The notes: generated from the letters alone by a model not told the origin. A DNA stretch of 64,000 bases from an uncultured Tolumonas sp. (GCF_963676665.1 NZ_OY781378.1:1146001-1210000); one strand, 5' to 3'. Counted from the stretch's first letter, positions 1-8,254 are shown. Translations and numbers: made by a program.

Positions 1-174
1 GTGGCGTACGACGTGATGAGGTTTGTTGCGTAATTCATCGAGAGTAAACCCGGCTATTTCACAGAAGCTGGCATTGGCATCGGTAATGTTACTTTGCAGA
101 TCAGTGGTAGAAATAAGGTTTAGATCTTGAGAATAGGTTCTTTCTTTTTGAGTAACGGGTTGGTTAATTTTCAC
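1..174 (-). CDS. Aer-like PAS chemoreceptor, N-terminal fragment (runs off the window)
   Basis: Only the first 58 codons are present. A GTG start at 174 follows a GGAGG ribosome site with a 6-nt gap, and the frame stays open to base 1. The translation has the hallmarks of the PAS domain of aerotaxis receptor Aer: an N-terminal NQPVTQKE stretch, then STTDLQSNITDANASFCEIA, GFTLDELR and KPHHVVRH. In this family the PAS domain binds FAD and senses redox state or oxygen, and a membrane anchor and MCP signalling domain follow. Those later parts are outside the window, so the full architecture is inferred. An FNR-like site lies upstream at 238-251. Confidence 0.8.
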   Translation of the reverse strand, partial: MKINQPVTQKERTYSQDLNLISTTDLQSNITDANASFCEIAGFTLDELRNKPHHVVRH

Positions 175-237
175 TTGGCGCCTCCAGAACAAACTATGTA
201 GCAGTCGGGCTTACATCAAATTCAATACTCTCAAACA

Positions 238-251
238 TTGATCTAAGTCAA
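238..251. promoter_or_regulatory. FNR/Anr-like box upstream of the Aer-like gene
   Basis: TTGATCTAAGTCAA matches the FNR consensus TTGAT-N4-ATCAA with one mismatch. It sits about 64 bp upstream of the Aer-like start codon. Control of an aerotaxis gene by an oxygen-responsive regulator would make sense, but this rests on motif match only. Confidence 0.35.
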
Positions 252-442
252 TTTTAGAAAGCAAATAACAGGCCAATTGAAAATAGTTACCAATATCACA
301 GAATATAGGGCCTCTTTCGAGGCTTTAGTGCAAAACGCAACTAATACAGGCATTTGCAATTGCAAAATTCATTGCTGTATCGAATCAGCAAGGGTTAGAT
401 CAATAAAATTCAACGTATTATGACACTGATCACACATGTGTA

Positions 443-458
443 ATGTAACACGTTACAT
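443..458. promoter_or_regulatory. Inverted repeat, candidate operator of the sugar importer operon
   Basis: ATGTAAC-AC-GTTACAT is a perfect 7-bp inverted repeat with a 2-nt centre. It lies about 190 bp before the solute-binding-protein start. The half-site GTTACA recurs at 479 (TGTTACA) and in the direct repeats at 550-574. I do not recognise the regulator. The region 175-650 otherwise holds no gene. Confidence 0.35.
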
Positions 459-549
459 ATTTTTAACTGTTACAAATTCACAACATGGATCACATAAGGA
501 GAACCACTTTATAGGCATATTTAGCACCACTGAAACGGTTTAGCTGCAC

Positions 550-574
550 TTTTTGTTACATTTTTTGTTACATT
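550..574 (+). repeat. Tandem direct repeat with GTTACAT half-sites
   Basis: TTTTTGTTACAT occurs twice in a row with a 12-bp period (550-561 and 562-573), 77 bp before the solute-binding-protein start. The half-site equals that of the palindrome at 443-458, so these may be extra operator half-sites or leader sequence. Confidence 0.35.
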
Positions 575-650
575 AATGAGGTGTCTAGACCTGAAAAACA
601 CAGTGTTCCACTGTATTTGTAAGCAAGAAACCAAAACAAAGGATGATCGA

Positions 651-1919
651 ATGAACATGAAGACCATGAGCTACTCTGTTCTTGCCACATTGATTGCTGC
701 TGCATCTGCACAAGCGATGGCTGCGCCAGCTGAAATTAAAGTTTGGCGTCACGATACCAATGAAAAAGAGATCGCCGCCTCTAAAGCTGCAGTGGAACGT
801 TTCAATAAGAGCCAGAACGCTTACAAAGTTGTAATGGAAATGATCCCTGAAGGGGCCTATACCGAAACCATTAATGCCGCGGCATTAGCAGGCAAATTGC
901 CATGTGCGCTGGATATGGATCAACCTGTTGTGCCTAACTTCGCTTGGGCTGGCAATTTAGTTGAACTGAATGGTTTGCTGCCAGCAACTCAGCTAGAACA
1001 ACTCAACAGCGTAGGTAAAGGTACCTATAAAGGGAAAGTTTATTCCGTTGGTCAATATGACGTTTCATTAGCGTTGTTCTCTCGTCAAAGCATTCTGAAC
1101 AAATATGGCATTCGTAAAGCTACGATTGATAAGCCATGGACAAAAGATGAGTTCAACGAAATTCTGGCAAAACTGAAAAAATCGGGTGAATTCCGTTATC
1201 CATTTGATATCAACACCAGCTGGAGCGGTGAATGGTATTCCTATGGTTTCAGTCCATTCCTGCAAAGTTTTGGCGGTGATGAAATCAACCGAGCTAACTA
1301 CGTTGAATCTGAAGGCGTGTTAAACGGTGAAAAAGCAGTGGAATGGGGCACTTGGATGCAGTCACTGGTCAAAAACAAATACATCGACCGCAAACCAACC
1401 GATGACAAAGGCTTCCTGCAAGGCAAAGTGGCGATCCATTACAACGGTTCATGGGCTGTGGGTGACATGACCAAAGCTTATGGCGATGATTTAGCCATTA
1501 TGCCGGTGCCTGATTTTGGTAATGGCCCGGTGATCGGGGGTGGTTCATGGCACTGGGGTATCAGCAAAGCCTGTCCGGATAAAGCGGGTGCAGCTAAATG
1601 GCTGAGTTTCTTGTTACAACCAGAAGAAATCGCCGCTATGTCTAACGCGACCAGCCTGATTCCAAATACTTCTGCCGCTGCTGCAATGACTGAAAACTAT
1701 AAGGCCGGTGGAAAATGGCGTGTGTTCTACGATTACTCTAAGAAATACGCCAAAATGCGCCCAGAAACACCCGCTTACCCTGTAATCACCAGCAGCTTCG
1801 CAAAAGCGGTGAATGACATCCTTGATGGCACTGACGTTCAGGAATCATTGGATAAAGCAGTTGAAACTATCGAGCGCAATATCCAAGACAACAACGGTTA
1901 CGGCTTCACCAGTAAATAG
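651..1919 (+). CDS. Sugar ABC transporter periplasmic substrate-binding protein (MalE-like, family 1)
   Basis: This is the predicted periplasmic binding protein of the importer encoded by the next three genes. The start at 651 is chosen because AAAGGATG precedes it and because it puts a typical signal peptide (about residues 1-25, ending AQAMAA) at the N-terminus. An open frame reaches back to 576 without support. The mature part has the family-1 extracellular solute-binding pattern, including IKVWRHD at the N-terminus and WHWGISKACPDKAGAAKWLS late in the protein. The length of 422 aa is normal. A GC-rich hairpin follows the stop codon and may stabilise this first cistron relative to the permease genes. 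The ligand is probably an alpha-glucoside or sucrose, judged from the amylosucrase gene at the operon end. That is inference. Confidence 0.88.
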   Translation: MNMKTMSYSVLATLIAAASAQAMAAPAEIKVWRHDTNEKEIAASKAAVERFNKSQNAYKVVMEMIPEGAYTETINAAALAGKLPCALDMDQPVVPNFAWAGNLVELNGLLPATQLEQLNSVGKGTYKGKVYSVGQYDVSLALFSRQSILNKYGIRKATIDKPWTKDEFNEILAKLKKSGEFRYPFDINTSWSGEWYSYGFSPFLQSFGGDEINRANYVESEGVLNGEKAVEWGTWMQSLVKNKYIDRKPTDDKGFLQGKVAIHYNGSWAVGDMTKAYGDDLAIMPVPDFGNGPVIGGGSWHWGISKACPDKAGAAKWLSFLLQPEEIAAMSNATSLIPNTSAAAAMTENYKAGGKWRVFYDYSKKYAKMRPETPAYPVITSSFAKAVNDILDGTDVQESLDKAVETIERNIQDNNGYGFTSK

Positions 1920-1929
1920 TCTGTAGTCC

Positions 1930-1948
1930 GGCCCGCGCAATGCGGGCC
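1930..1948 (+). promoter_or_regulatory. Intercistronic hairpin between binding protein and permease genes
   Basis: GGCCCGC-GCAAT-GCGGGCC forms a 7-bp GC stem. It is followed by TTATCCG rather than a T-run, so it is more likely a partial terminator or an mRNA-stabilising stem than a full stop. Such elements are common after binding-protein genes that need higher expression than the permeases. Confidence 0.6.
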
Positions 1949-1974
1949 TTATCCGATGTTCAGATAGGACGTAA

Positions 1975-3096
1975 ATGATGACCGATTCAGCATTTATTCA
2001 ACCTCCGCCTGCAGTACAGGCAAAAAAGAATGACAGCCTGATGCGGCGTCAGCGGTATTACGGCTGGCTAATGGGCAGCCCTGCTTTTCTGGGGCTCATT
2101 CTCTTTATTTTTGTTCCCTTCATTATGGCTTTGGTGCTGTCATTTAGTGATCAGCGGTTGTTGTCGCCAAACCCGACTGAAGGTGTGGGTTTCCGTAACT
2201 ACGATCGTTTGTTGGCGGTAACGCTACTAAAGCAAGATGCGTTGCATGACGATCAACAAAAAATATTACTCGATGAAAAGGGTGCGCCACAATTTGAACG
2301 GCTGCGTACCGTGTTGCGAAAAGATCCGTCTTATAAAGGTTATAGCGAATTATCCACGCTGACTTTTAGTGAATCTCGTTTTGTCATATTGGCAAAAGAT
2401 CCGCTGTTCATTAAGTCATTTGTTAACACCATACAATTCGCGATATTAGTTATTCCACTTCAGTGTGGTGCGGCGTTGTTGTTGGCGTTATTGGTCAATA
2501 TGGGGCTGAAAGGGACTAACTTCTTCCGAACGGCTTATTTTGCCCCCGTCGTAACATCAATGGTGGTGGTGTCGATTGTCTGGACGTTCCTTTATCACAA
2601 AGACGTTGGTCTGATTAATGAGTTCCTGAGTAAGATCTCGTTCGGCATGATTGATAAGATCAATTGGCTGGGTGATCCGAAATGGGCCATGCCTGCGATT
2701 GTGATCATGTCGGCTTGGCAGGGGGCCGGTTATCAGATGCTGATCTTCCTGGCTGGTCTGCAAAACATTTCTGAAGATCTGTATGAAGCGGCTTCATTAG
2801 ACGGTGCCAACAGCTGGCAGAAATTCGTCAACGTCACCTTACCGGGGCTACGCAACACCACTATCTTCGTCATCATTTCCACTACGATTGCTGCGTTTGG
2901 TCTATTCACCCAAGTGTCGGTTATGACGGCTGGTGGGCCAGCAGATTCCACGACGACGGTGATGTATCACGCGGTGCGCAAAGGTTTCCGTGAACAAGAC
3001 ATCGGCTACGGTTCGACCATCAGTGTGGTTTATTTCCTAGTGATTCTGGCGATTGCCATGGGTCAGAAATATTACTTCGACAAGCGGGAGAAATAA
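1975..3096 (+). CDS. Sugar ABC transporter permease (MalF-type)
   Basis: First inner-membrane permease of the importer, 373 aa. A first membrane segment lies at about residues 32-55. A polar insertion of roughly 75 residues follows (about 65-145) before the core transmembrane domain, as in MalF-class permeases. The cytoplasmic EAA loop that docks on the ATPase is visible as EAASLDGANSWQKFVNVTLP. There are two adjacent ATG codons (1975 and 1978) and AGGAC lies just upstream. The next permease starts 2 nt after the stop, so the two are probably translationally coupled. Confidence 0.9.
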   Translation: MMTDSAFIQPPPAVQAKKNDSLMRRQRYYGWLMGSPAFLGLILFIFVPFIMALVLSFSDQRLLSPNPTEGVGFRNYDRLLAVTLLKQDALHDDQQKILLDEKGAPQFERLRTVLRKDPSYKGYSELSTLTFSESRFVILAKDPLFIKSFVNTIQFAILVIPLQCGAALLLALLVNMGLKGTNFFRTAYFAPVVTSMVVVSIVWTFLYHKDVGLINEFLSKISFGMIDKINWLGDPKWAMPAIVIMSAWQGAGYQMLIFLAGLQNISEDLYEAASLDGANSWQKFVNVTLPGLRNTTIFVIISTTIAAFGLFTQVSVMTAGGPADSTTTVMYHAVRKGFREQDIGYGSTISVVYFLVILAIAMGQKYYFDKREK

Positions 3097-3098
3097 GC

Positions 3099-3998
3099 AT
3101 GAAAAACACTTCTGCTATGGTAGATCCTGGTTTTATCTACAAACGGTTGCTGACTTACGCGGCGTTGTTATTGCTGGCTTATATCTTCCTGTTTCCTTTG
3201 GTTTTTATGATCATGTCGTCATTTAAACCGGAACAGCAAATATTCTCTGATCTGTTCTCTATCCGGGCCTTGTTGCCAGTCGGGGATATTTCACTGAAAA
3301 ACTATGTTTCTGTATTTGAGAAAAGTGCCATTGAGACCATGTTCGTAAACTCCATGTTTATCACTGGTTCTACTGTGTTACTTGGTTTGTTGGTAAATAG
3401 TCTGGCGGCATTTTCGTTGTCACGCTTGCGTTGGAAAGGTCAGAACTTTGTACTGGCCGCCATCATCGCACTGTTGATCATTCCATTTGAAGCGATCTCT
3501 GTGCCTTTGCTGATGCTGGTAGCGCACCTGCCTTGGATTGGCTGGGAAAATGGTCAGATCATTCTGGAAAACTCGTGGCTGAACAGCCTGCACGTGCAGA
3601 TTTTACCGATGGTGGCGAACACCTTCTCTATCTTCCTGTTCTATCAATTCTTCCGTGATATTCCGAAAGACTTTGACGAAGCTGCGGCGATTGATGGTGC
3701 GACTCCTTGGCAGATCTACTGGAAGGTGATTGTGCCGATGTCCGGCCCTGTGTTTGCGACTGTCGCCATCCTGCAATTCCTCAACATGTGGAACCAATAT
3801 CTGTGGCCAATCATGGTCGTGCAGGGCGAATCAGTGCGCCCACTGCAACCCGGTATTCAGCAGTTCTTCGGCACCACAACTGAATGGGGCGAAATCATGG
3901 CTTACGCCAGTATGGTGACCATTCCTGTGTTGGTGGTGTTCCTGCTGTTCCAGAAGAAATTTGTCAGAAGTATGGCGAGCGCTGGTGTGAAAGGCTGA
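3099..3998 (+). CDS. Sugar ABC transporter permease (MalG-type)
   Basis: Second permease of the importer, 299 aa, with six predicted membrane segments. It has the EAA loop EAAAIDGATPWQIYWKVIVP typical of MalG/CUT1 permeases. It begins 2 nt after the MalF-type gene and is followed after 67 nt by the ATPase gene. It should form a heterodimer with the preceding protein in the inner membrane. The family assignment is firm, but the sugar is not shown by the sequence. Confidence 0.9.
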   Translation: MKNTSAMVDPGFIYKRLLTYAALLLLAYIFLFPLVFMIMSSFKPEQQIFSDLFSIRALLPVGDISLKNYVSVFEKSAIETMFVNSMFITGSTVLLGLLVNSLAAFSLSRLRWKGQNFVLAAIIALLIIPFEAISVPLLMLVAHLPWIGWENGQIILENSWLNSLHVQILPMVANTFSIFLFYQFFRDIPKDFDEAAAIDGATPWQIYWKVIVPMSGPVFATVAILQFLNMWNQYLWPIMVVQGESVRPLQPGIQQFFGTTTEWGEIMAYASMVTIPVLVVFLLFQKKFVRSMASAGVKG

Positions 3999-4065
3999 TT
4001 TTCAGGCGCACAGACAACGACTTTTAAGAATTGATGAAATAAAGATTTCGAGAAGGATTACCAGA

Positions 4066-5193
4066 ATGGCTGATTTAAAACTGAATAAAGTCATCAAGCG
4101 TTTCGGTGAGGTTCAAACCATTCATGGGGTGGATCTGGATATTAAACATGGTGAATTCGTGGTGTTTGTTGGTCCGTCAGGCTGTGGTAAATCGACCCTG
4201 TTGCGCATGATTGCCGGGTTGGAAACCATCTCTGATGGGGAAGTGATCATCGATGGTTTGACAGTGAATGATGTGTCACCGTCTGATCGCGGCATTGCCA
4301 TGGTGTTCCAATCTTATGCGCTTTATCCGCACATGACAGTGAAAGAAAACATGAGTTTTGGTCTGCGCTTGGCGAAACGCCCGAAAGATGAGATCGAACA
4401 ACGCGTGGGTGAAGCTGCCCGTATTCTGAAACTGGAACCACTGCTTGATCGTTTGCCAAAACAACTTTCTGGTGGTCAGCGTCAGCGTGTAGCGATTGGC
4501 CGTACTATCGTGCGTAATCCGAAAGTGTTCTTGTTCGACGAACCGTTGTCGAATCTGGATGCCGAGTTGCGAGTGCAGATGCGTGTGGAAATCTCCAAGC
4601 TACACGAACAACTGGGCAACACCATGGTCTATGTTACCCATGATCAGGTCGAAGCGATGACTATGGCCGACAAGATCGTGGTTTTACGCGACGGTCGCGT
4701 TGAGCAGGTTGGTGCGCCATTAGAGTTGTATCACAACCCAGTGAACCAGTTCGTGGCCGGTTTTATCGGCTCACCGCGCATGAATTTCCTGAATGCCAAA
4801 GTGCTGCAGATGGATGGAACCAAAGCTCAACTGCAACTGTCCGGCGGCGAACAATTCTCCATGACCTTAGATCGTCCGGTGAAAGTGGGTGATGTATTAC
4901 TGATGGGCATTCGTCCTGAGCATCTGCTGATCGGCGAAACCGGTGATGTAAACATCTCGTTGAATGTCGATGTGGTGGAAGCATTAGGGGGAACAACCTT
5001 CGCTTATACCCAATATGCCGGTGAAGATCAGGTCGTTGTGGTCACGGATGGTAGTCATATCATTCCGCGTGGCAAAACCATCGAAGTCAGCTTCAAGCTG
5101 GAGCATGTGCATCTGTTTGATACCAGCACTGCGGGCAGTCTGTTACAGCAACAGAAAGCGCCAATTGTTGCCAAAATTTTGTCTGCTGCCTGA
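4066..5193 (+). CDS. Sugar ABC transporter ATP-binding protein (MalK/UgpC-type)
   Basis: Cytoplasmic ATPase of the importer, 375 aa, the usual MalK length. Visible motifs are Walker A GPSGCGKST (residues 36-44), signature [13 protein letters not shown] and Walker B VFLFDEPLSNLDAELR. An OB-fold/TOBE regulatory domain occupies the last ~140 residues. The start at 4066 follows GAAGGATTACCAG. The amylosucrase gene begins 19 nt after its stop, so enzyme and transporter share one transcript. MalK-type ATPases can serve several CUT1 importers, so it may not be exclusive to this system. Confidence 0.92.
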   Translation: MADLKLNKVIKRFGEVQTIHGVDLDIKHGEFVVFVGPSGCGKSTLLRMIAGLETISDGEVIIDGLTVNDVSPSDRGIAMVFQSYALYPHMTVKENMSFGLRLAKRPKDEIEQRVGEAARILKLEPLLDRLPKQLSGGQRQRVAIGRTIVRNPKVFLFDEPLSNLDAELRVQMRVEISKLHEQLGNTMVYVTHDQVEAMTMADKIVVLRDGRVEQVGAPLELYHNPVNQFVAGFIGSPRMNFLNAKVLQMDGTKAQLQLSGGEQFSMTLDRPVKVGDVLLMGIRPEHLLIGETGDVNISLNVDVVEALGGTTFAYTQYAGEDQVVVVTDGSHIIPRGKTIEVSFKLEHVHLFDTSTAGSLLQQQKAPIVAKILSAA

Positions 5194-5212
5194 GTGAAGA
5201 GTGAGGTAATCA

Positions 5213-7144
5213 ATGTCAGTGAATAAGGACAAGTTACTGCATGATGTAGTAAGCCTGCTAAGTAAAAAACATGCTGGTAAAGATTTATCCGAATTTTTGG
5301 TGCGCCTCGGCGCCCAATTCGGTGAAGTATTTGCAAAATTCACCCGTTTGTATGGTGAGCGGGCAGACTTCACTAATCGTTTTTCAGAACTGGTATTAGC
5401 GCTGGCAGAAATGCATCTGGCGCGGGAACCTGAATTACGCGATCTCGATCGGCAACGTGAAGAAGACAAAGGCTGGATCATGAGCCCGAACTGGGTTGCG
5501 ACTATGTTGTATGTCGATCGATTCAGTAAAAATCTGAAAGGCTTCATGCAGAAGATCGATTATCTGGAAGAACTCGGTGTCAACTATGTGCACTTGATGC
5601 CACTGTTGAAAATGCCGCAAGAAGCCAATGATGGCGGTTATGCGGTCAGTGATTATCGCACGGTCGAAAAACGTTTTGGTTCGATGGCCGATATTCGCAA
5701 AATTGCCAAAACCTTCCGCGCCAAAAACATGCTGTTGGAACTGGATCTGGTTTTAAACCATACCTCTAACGAACATGAATGGGCGAAAAAAGCGCTGCAG
5801 GGCGAGAAAGAATATCAAGACATGTATTACATGTACGATGATCGCTCGATGCCTGATGCCTTTGAGCAAACACTGCCGGAGATTTTCCCGGAAAATGCAC
5901 CGGGCAATTTCACCTACTTGCCAACCATCAATAAATGGGTGTTCACGGTCTTTAACACTTATCAGTGGGATCTGAATTATACCAATCCGAAAGTCTTTAT
6001 TGAGATGATCAAGATCCTGCTCAATTTGGCGAATCAGGGGGTCGATGTTCTGCGTCTTGATGCCGTGGCCTTTATGTGGAAAAAACTGGGCACACAGAGT
6101 CAGAACTTAGACGAAGCGCATATCCTGCTGCAGCTGTTTAAGGCATGTACCAAAATTGCTGCACCGGGTGCGATCTTCAAAGCCGAAGCGATTGTGCAGC
6201 CGATTGAGATTGTGAAATATCTCGGTGGCGGCACTGTCGATGAGTGTGAAATCGCCTATAACGCCTCTTATATGGTGTATTTATGGGATGCGATGGCAAC
6301 ACAGAACAAACGCATTCTGGAACATGGTCTGCAGAACATTCCACGCTTGCCGAAAGGTACCACGTGGATCAACTACATCCGTTGTCATGATGACATCGGT
6401 TTAGGTTACGCCGATCAGGATATTCTGGCCGCTGGTTACAACCCGTTTGACCATAAACAGTTCATGATCTCTTACTACGTGGGCGAGTTTGAAGGCAGTC
6501 CGGCAAAAGGCCAGCGGTTCATGTATAACCCGAAAACTCAGGATGCCCGTATAACCGGGGCGACGGCTACTTTGCTGGGGCTGGAAAAAGGGTTGGAAGA
6601 GGACAATGCAGAGCTGATCGAACAGGCGATCCGGAAAACCTTGCTGATGCACAGTGGCATTATGTCATTTGGTGGTATTCCGCTGGTTTATTACGGCGAT
6701 GAATTAGCGTGCACGAATGATTATTCATTCCTGGAAGACTCAAGTAAACAGGATGATAACCGCTGGTTGAACCGTCCGATCATCGACTGGAAGAAAGCCG
6801 CAAAACGTAACGATGCGGACACCATCGAACATCGGGTGTTCAGTGCGCTAAAACGCATGATCGCATTGCGCAAATCTATCCCTGAGTTTTACAACGAAAA
6901 TAACTATCAACTGGTCAAAAATGAAAATCAGCATGTGTTTTCATTCCTGCGTGAACGTGACTGGCACAAAACCTTGGTGCTGATGAATATGTCAGCTCAA
7001 CAGCAAACGTTGTCGCAAGCTATTCTGGAGCAAACTGGTTTTGGTCATTACGTGTATGACCAATATCAGCAGCAAGATGTCGCGCTGGTAAATGGCGTAC
7101 TCACTTTGGAACCTTTCCAGTTCCTCTGGCTGAAACAGAAGTAA
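5213..7144 (+). CDS. GH13 amylosucrase-family enzyme (cytoplasmic)
   Basis: A 643-aa glycoside hydrolase family 13 protein matching amylosucrase along its full length, including the helical N-terminal domain (about residues 1-85). Amylosucrases split sucrose and transfer glucose to an alpha-1,4-glucan, releasing fructose. Catalytic residues by motif are nucleophile Asp283 (LRLDAVAF), acid/base Glu325 (FKAEAIV) and Asp393 in RCHDDIG. DGGYAVSDYR and QDDNRWLNRP keep the Asp and Arg that close the active-site pocket in the Neisseria enzyme. There is no signal peptide, unlike the Neisseria enzyme, so it should act on imported sugar. Position 222 is Pro where my alignment places Neisseria Arg226. 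A sucrose hydrolase is the main alternative. It ends the importer operon and a terminator follows. Confidence 0.88.
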   Translation: MSVNKDKLLHDVVSLLSKKHAGKDLSEFLVRLGAQFGEVFAKFTRLYGERADFTNRFSELVLALAEMHLAREPELRDLDRQREEDKGWIMSPNWVATMLYVDRFSKNLKGFMQKIDYLEELGVNYVHLMPLLKMPQEANDGGYAVSDYRTVEKRFGSMADIRKIAKTFRAKNMLLELDLVLNHTSNEHEWAKKALQGEKEYQDMYYMYDDRSMPDAFEQTLPEIFPENAPGNFTYLPTINKWVFTVFNTYQWDLNYTNPKVFIEMIKILLNLANQGVDVLRLDAVAFMWKKLGTQSQNLDEAHILLQLFKACTKIAAPGAIFKAEAIVQPIEIVKYLGGGTVDECEIAYNASYMVYLWDAMATQNKRILEHGLQNIPRLPKGTTWINYIRCHDDIGLGYADQDILAAGYNPFDHKQFMISYYVGEFEGSPAKGQRFMYNPKTQDARITGATATLLGLEKGLEEDNAELIEQAIRKTLLMHSGIMSFGGIPLVYYGDELACTNDYSFLEDSSKQDDNRWLNRPIIDWKKAAKRNDADTIEHRVFSALKRMIALRKSIPEFYNENNYQLVKNENQHVFSFLRERDWHKTLVLMNMSAQQQTLSQAILEQTGFGHYVYDQYQQQDVALVNGVLTLEPFQFLWLKQK

Positions 7145-7164
7145 CTCACCCCAAGTGAACTATT

Positions 7165-7194
7165 GGCCGCCTGTTAAAGGCGGTCTTTTTTATT
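7165..7194 (+). terminator. Rho-independent terminator of the sugar importer operon
   Basis: GGCCGCCT-GTTAA-AGGCGGTC forms an 8-bp stem (one G-U pair), followed by TTTTTTTATTT, 20 nt after the amylosucrase stop codon. Confidence 0.88.
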
Positions 7195-7202
7195 TAAGGC
7201 TT

Positions 7203-7709
7203 TTACTCAATGGCTAATGCCGGCTTTTGCCAGCCATTGTCCTGCCAGGCTTGTAGCACACTAACTATCAATGCATGGTCATCAAATTCTGGCATGCCAG
7301 AAACCGTAATCGAACCGATACAGCCAGAACCTAAAATGCGAAGCGGAAAGCTTCCTCCGTGAGGCGCATAGTCGCGATCCGGTAACCCCATTTTGCGCTG
7401 CAGATCGGTGTCATCTCGTTTCAGCCCTAGGCCGATAGCTAACGAGCTGCGTTGTAAGAGTTGTACTACATTCCGTTTTCGGCGCGCCCAATCGGCATTA
7501 CTTGGTGCGCTACCGGGCATGGCACAGACAAATAATGTCCGGCCAAAGGCTTCAATTTCAATATGTACAGCCGCTTCGTTTAATGCAGCAGCTAATTGCA
7601 ATGTGCAGCCTAATTCCCACGCTAATGCTTCGTTGAATACAGGCCATTGCAGAGACTCTTCCTGTTGACGGATTTCAATCAACGAATCATTTAATTCCAG
7701 CAAGTTCAT
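7203..7709 (-). CDS. HbpS/UPF0303-like heme-degrading-domain protein
   Basis: A 168-aa soluble protein that I place in the UPF0303/HbpS-like family (Pfam heme-degrading domain). Visible conserved stretches are ELGCTLQLAAALNEAAVHIEIEA near residues 31-53, RRKRNVVQLLQRSSL in the middle and FPLRILGSGCIGSITVSGMP towards the end. No signal peptide or membrane segment is seen. Homologues bind or degrade heme or act as small chaperone-like proteins, and their physiological role is poorly fixed. It converges on the amylosucrase gene. A palindromic repeat copy lies just upstream of its start. Confidence 0.75.
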   Translation of the reverse strand: MNLLELNDSLIEIRQQEESLQWPVFNEALAWELGCTLQLAAALNEAAVHIEIEAFGRTLFVCAMPGSAPSNADWARRKRNVVQLLQRSSLAIGLGLKRDDTDLQRKMGLPDRDYAPHGGSFPLRILGSGCIGSITVSGMPEFDDHALIVSVLQAWQDNGWQKPALAIE

Positions 7710-7750
7710 ATTTTATCTCCGGATAATATTGAGCTCATGCATGGCCTGAT

Positions 7751-7835
7751 TTTACCTTTCGTACTTGAAGTGGCAGCATCGTTGATAGCGTTCACTTGTC
7801 ACCTTGCTGCAACGTCAATTACTTTGGGTATATAA
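7751..7835. repeat. MITE-like palindromic repeat, short copy
   Basis: The minus strand reads TATACCCAAAGTAATTG, then CGTTGCAGCAAGG and GACAAGTGAACG. A short spacer follows, then GATGCTGCCACTTCAAGTAC and GAAAGGTAAA. The two arms form an imperfect inverted repeat. The left arm matches the element at 49678-49822 over about 40 bp with only a few differences. It is non-coding and lies between the UPF0303-like and DUF2750 genes. The outer right end (GGTAAA) is degenerate compared with GGGTATAA in the other copy. Confidence 0.7.
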
Positions 7836-7852
7836 GTATTTTCTTTTCAGGT

Positions 7853-8254
7853 CTATTCCTGAGCGTATTGCTCTAATTTTTTGTTTAGTGATTCCGCTAA
7901 TTCTGTTGGTTCTTCCACCAGATTTTCTTCGCTCTGAAGGGGGAATACAGTCACAGAAATACCATCTTGGGTCAGACCATCAGTCCAACGTTCCAACCAG
8001 ATTTTCAAGGTAATTGCTTGTGGCTGATAGCGTTCCAGATCGCCAACAGCCCATAGTTTGGCATAGTCTGCATGAGGCCATACTGGCAGGCATGTTTCAT
8101 CATCGTCAGAGTTGAGAAACAACAGGCCGTTATCATCTTTTAATGCCCACAATTCACCGCTGCGGGCTACTTTGCTGATGAAATGCTCATAGCGATAATC
8201 AGCATTCAGTCTCAGTGCGGCATTGCGTTCCAGATCTGTCAGTTCGTAGCTCAT
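7853..8254 (-). CDS. DUF2750-family protein
   Basis: A small acidic protein that I recognise as DUF2750, of unknown function. The start is placed at 8254 (MSYELTDLERN, 133 aa), because homologues begin at this motif and GAGA lies 7 nt upstream. The longer open frame back to 8317 lacks a ribosome site. Conserved stretches include RYEHFISKVARSGELWALKD, LPVWPHADYAKLW and LKIWLERWTDGL. No membrane segment or signal peptide is seen. It follows the GGDEF gene remnant on the same strand. Confidence 0.7.
   Translation of the reverse strand: MSYELTDLERNAALRLNADYRYEHFISKVARSGELWALKDDNGLLFLNSDDDETCLPVWPHADYAKLWAVGDLERYQPQAITLKIWLERWTDGLTQDGISVTVFPLQSEENLVEEPTELAESLNKKLEQYAQE

Noticed and set aside
479-494. 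CRP site TGTTA-N5-TCACA before the sugar importer
   Set aside because: The spacer is 5 instead of 6 and one half-site is poor, so it is not a convincing CRP box.
576-650. Upstream extension of the sugar-binding protein
   Set aside because: ATG 651 has a good ribosome site and gives a proper signal peptide. The extra 25 residues would bury it.
7804-8013. Plus-strand frame with a hydrophobic stretch (69 codons)
   Set aside because: It lies antisense to the DUF2750 gene and starts inside the palindromic repeat. There is no supporting ribosome site.
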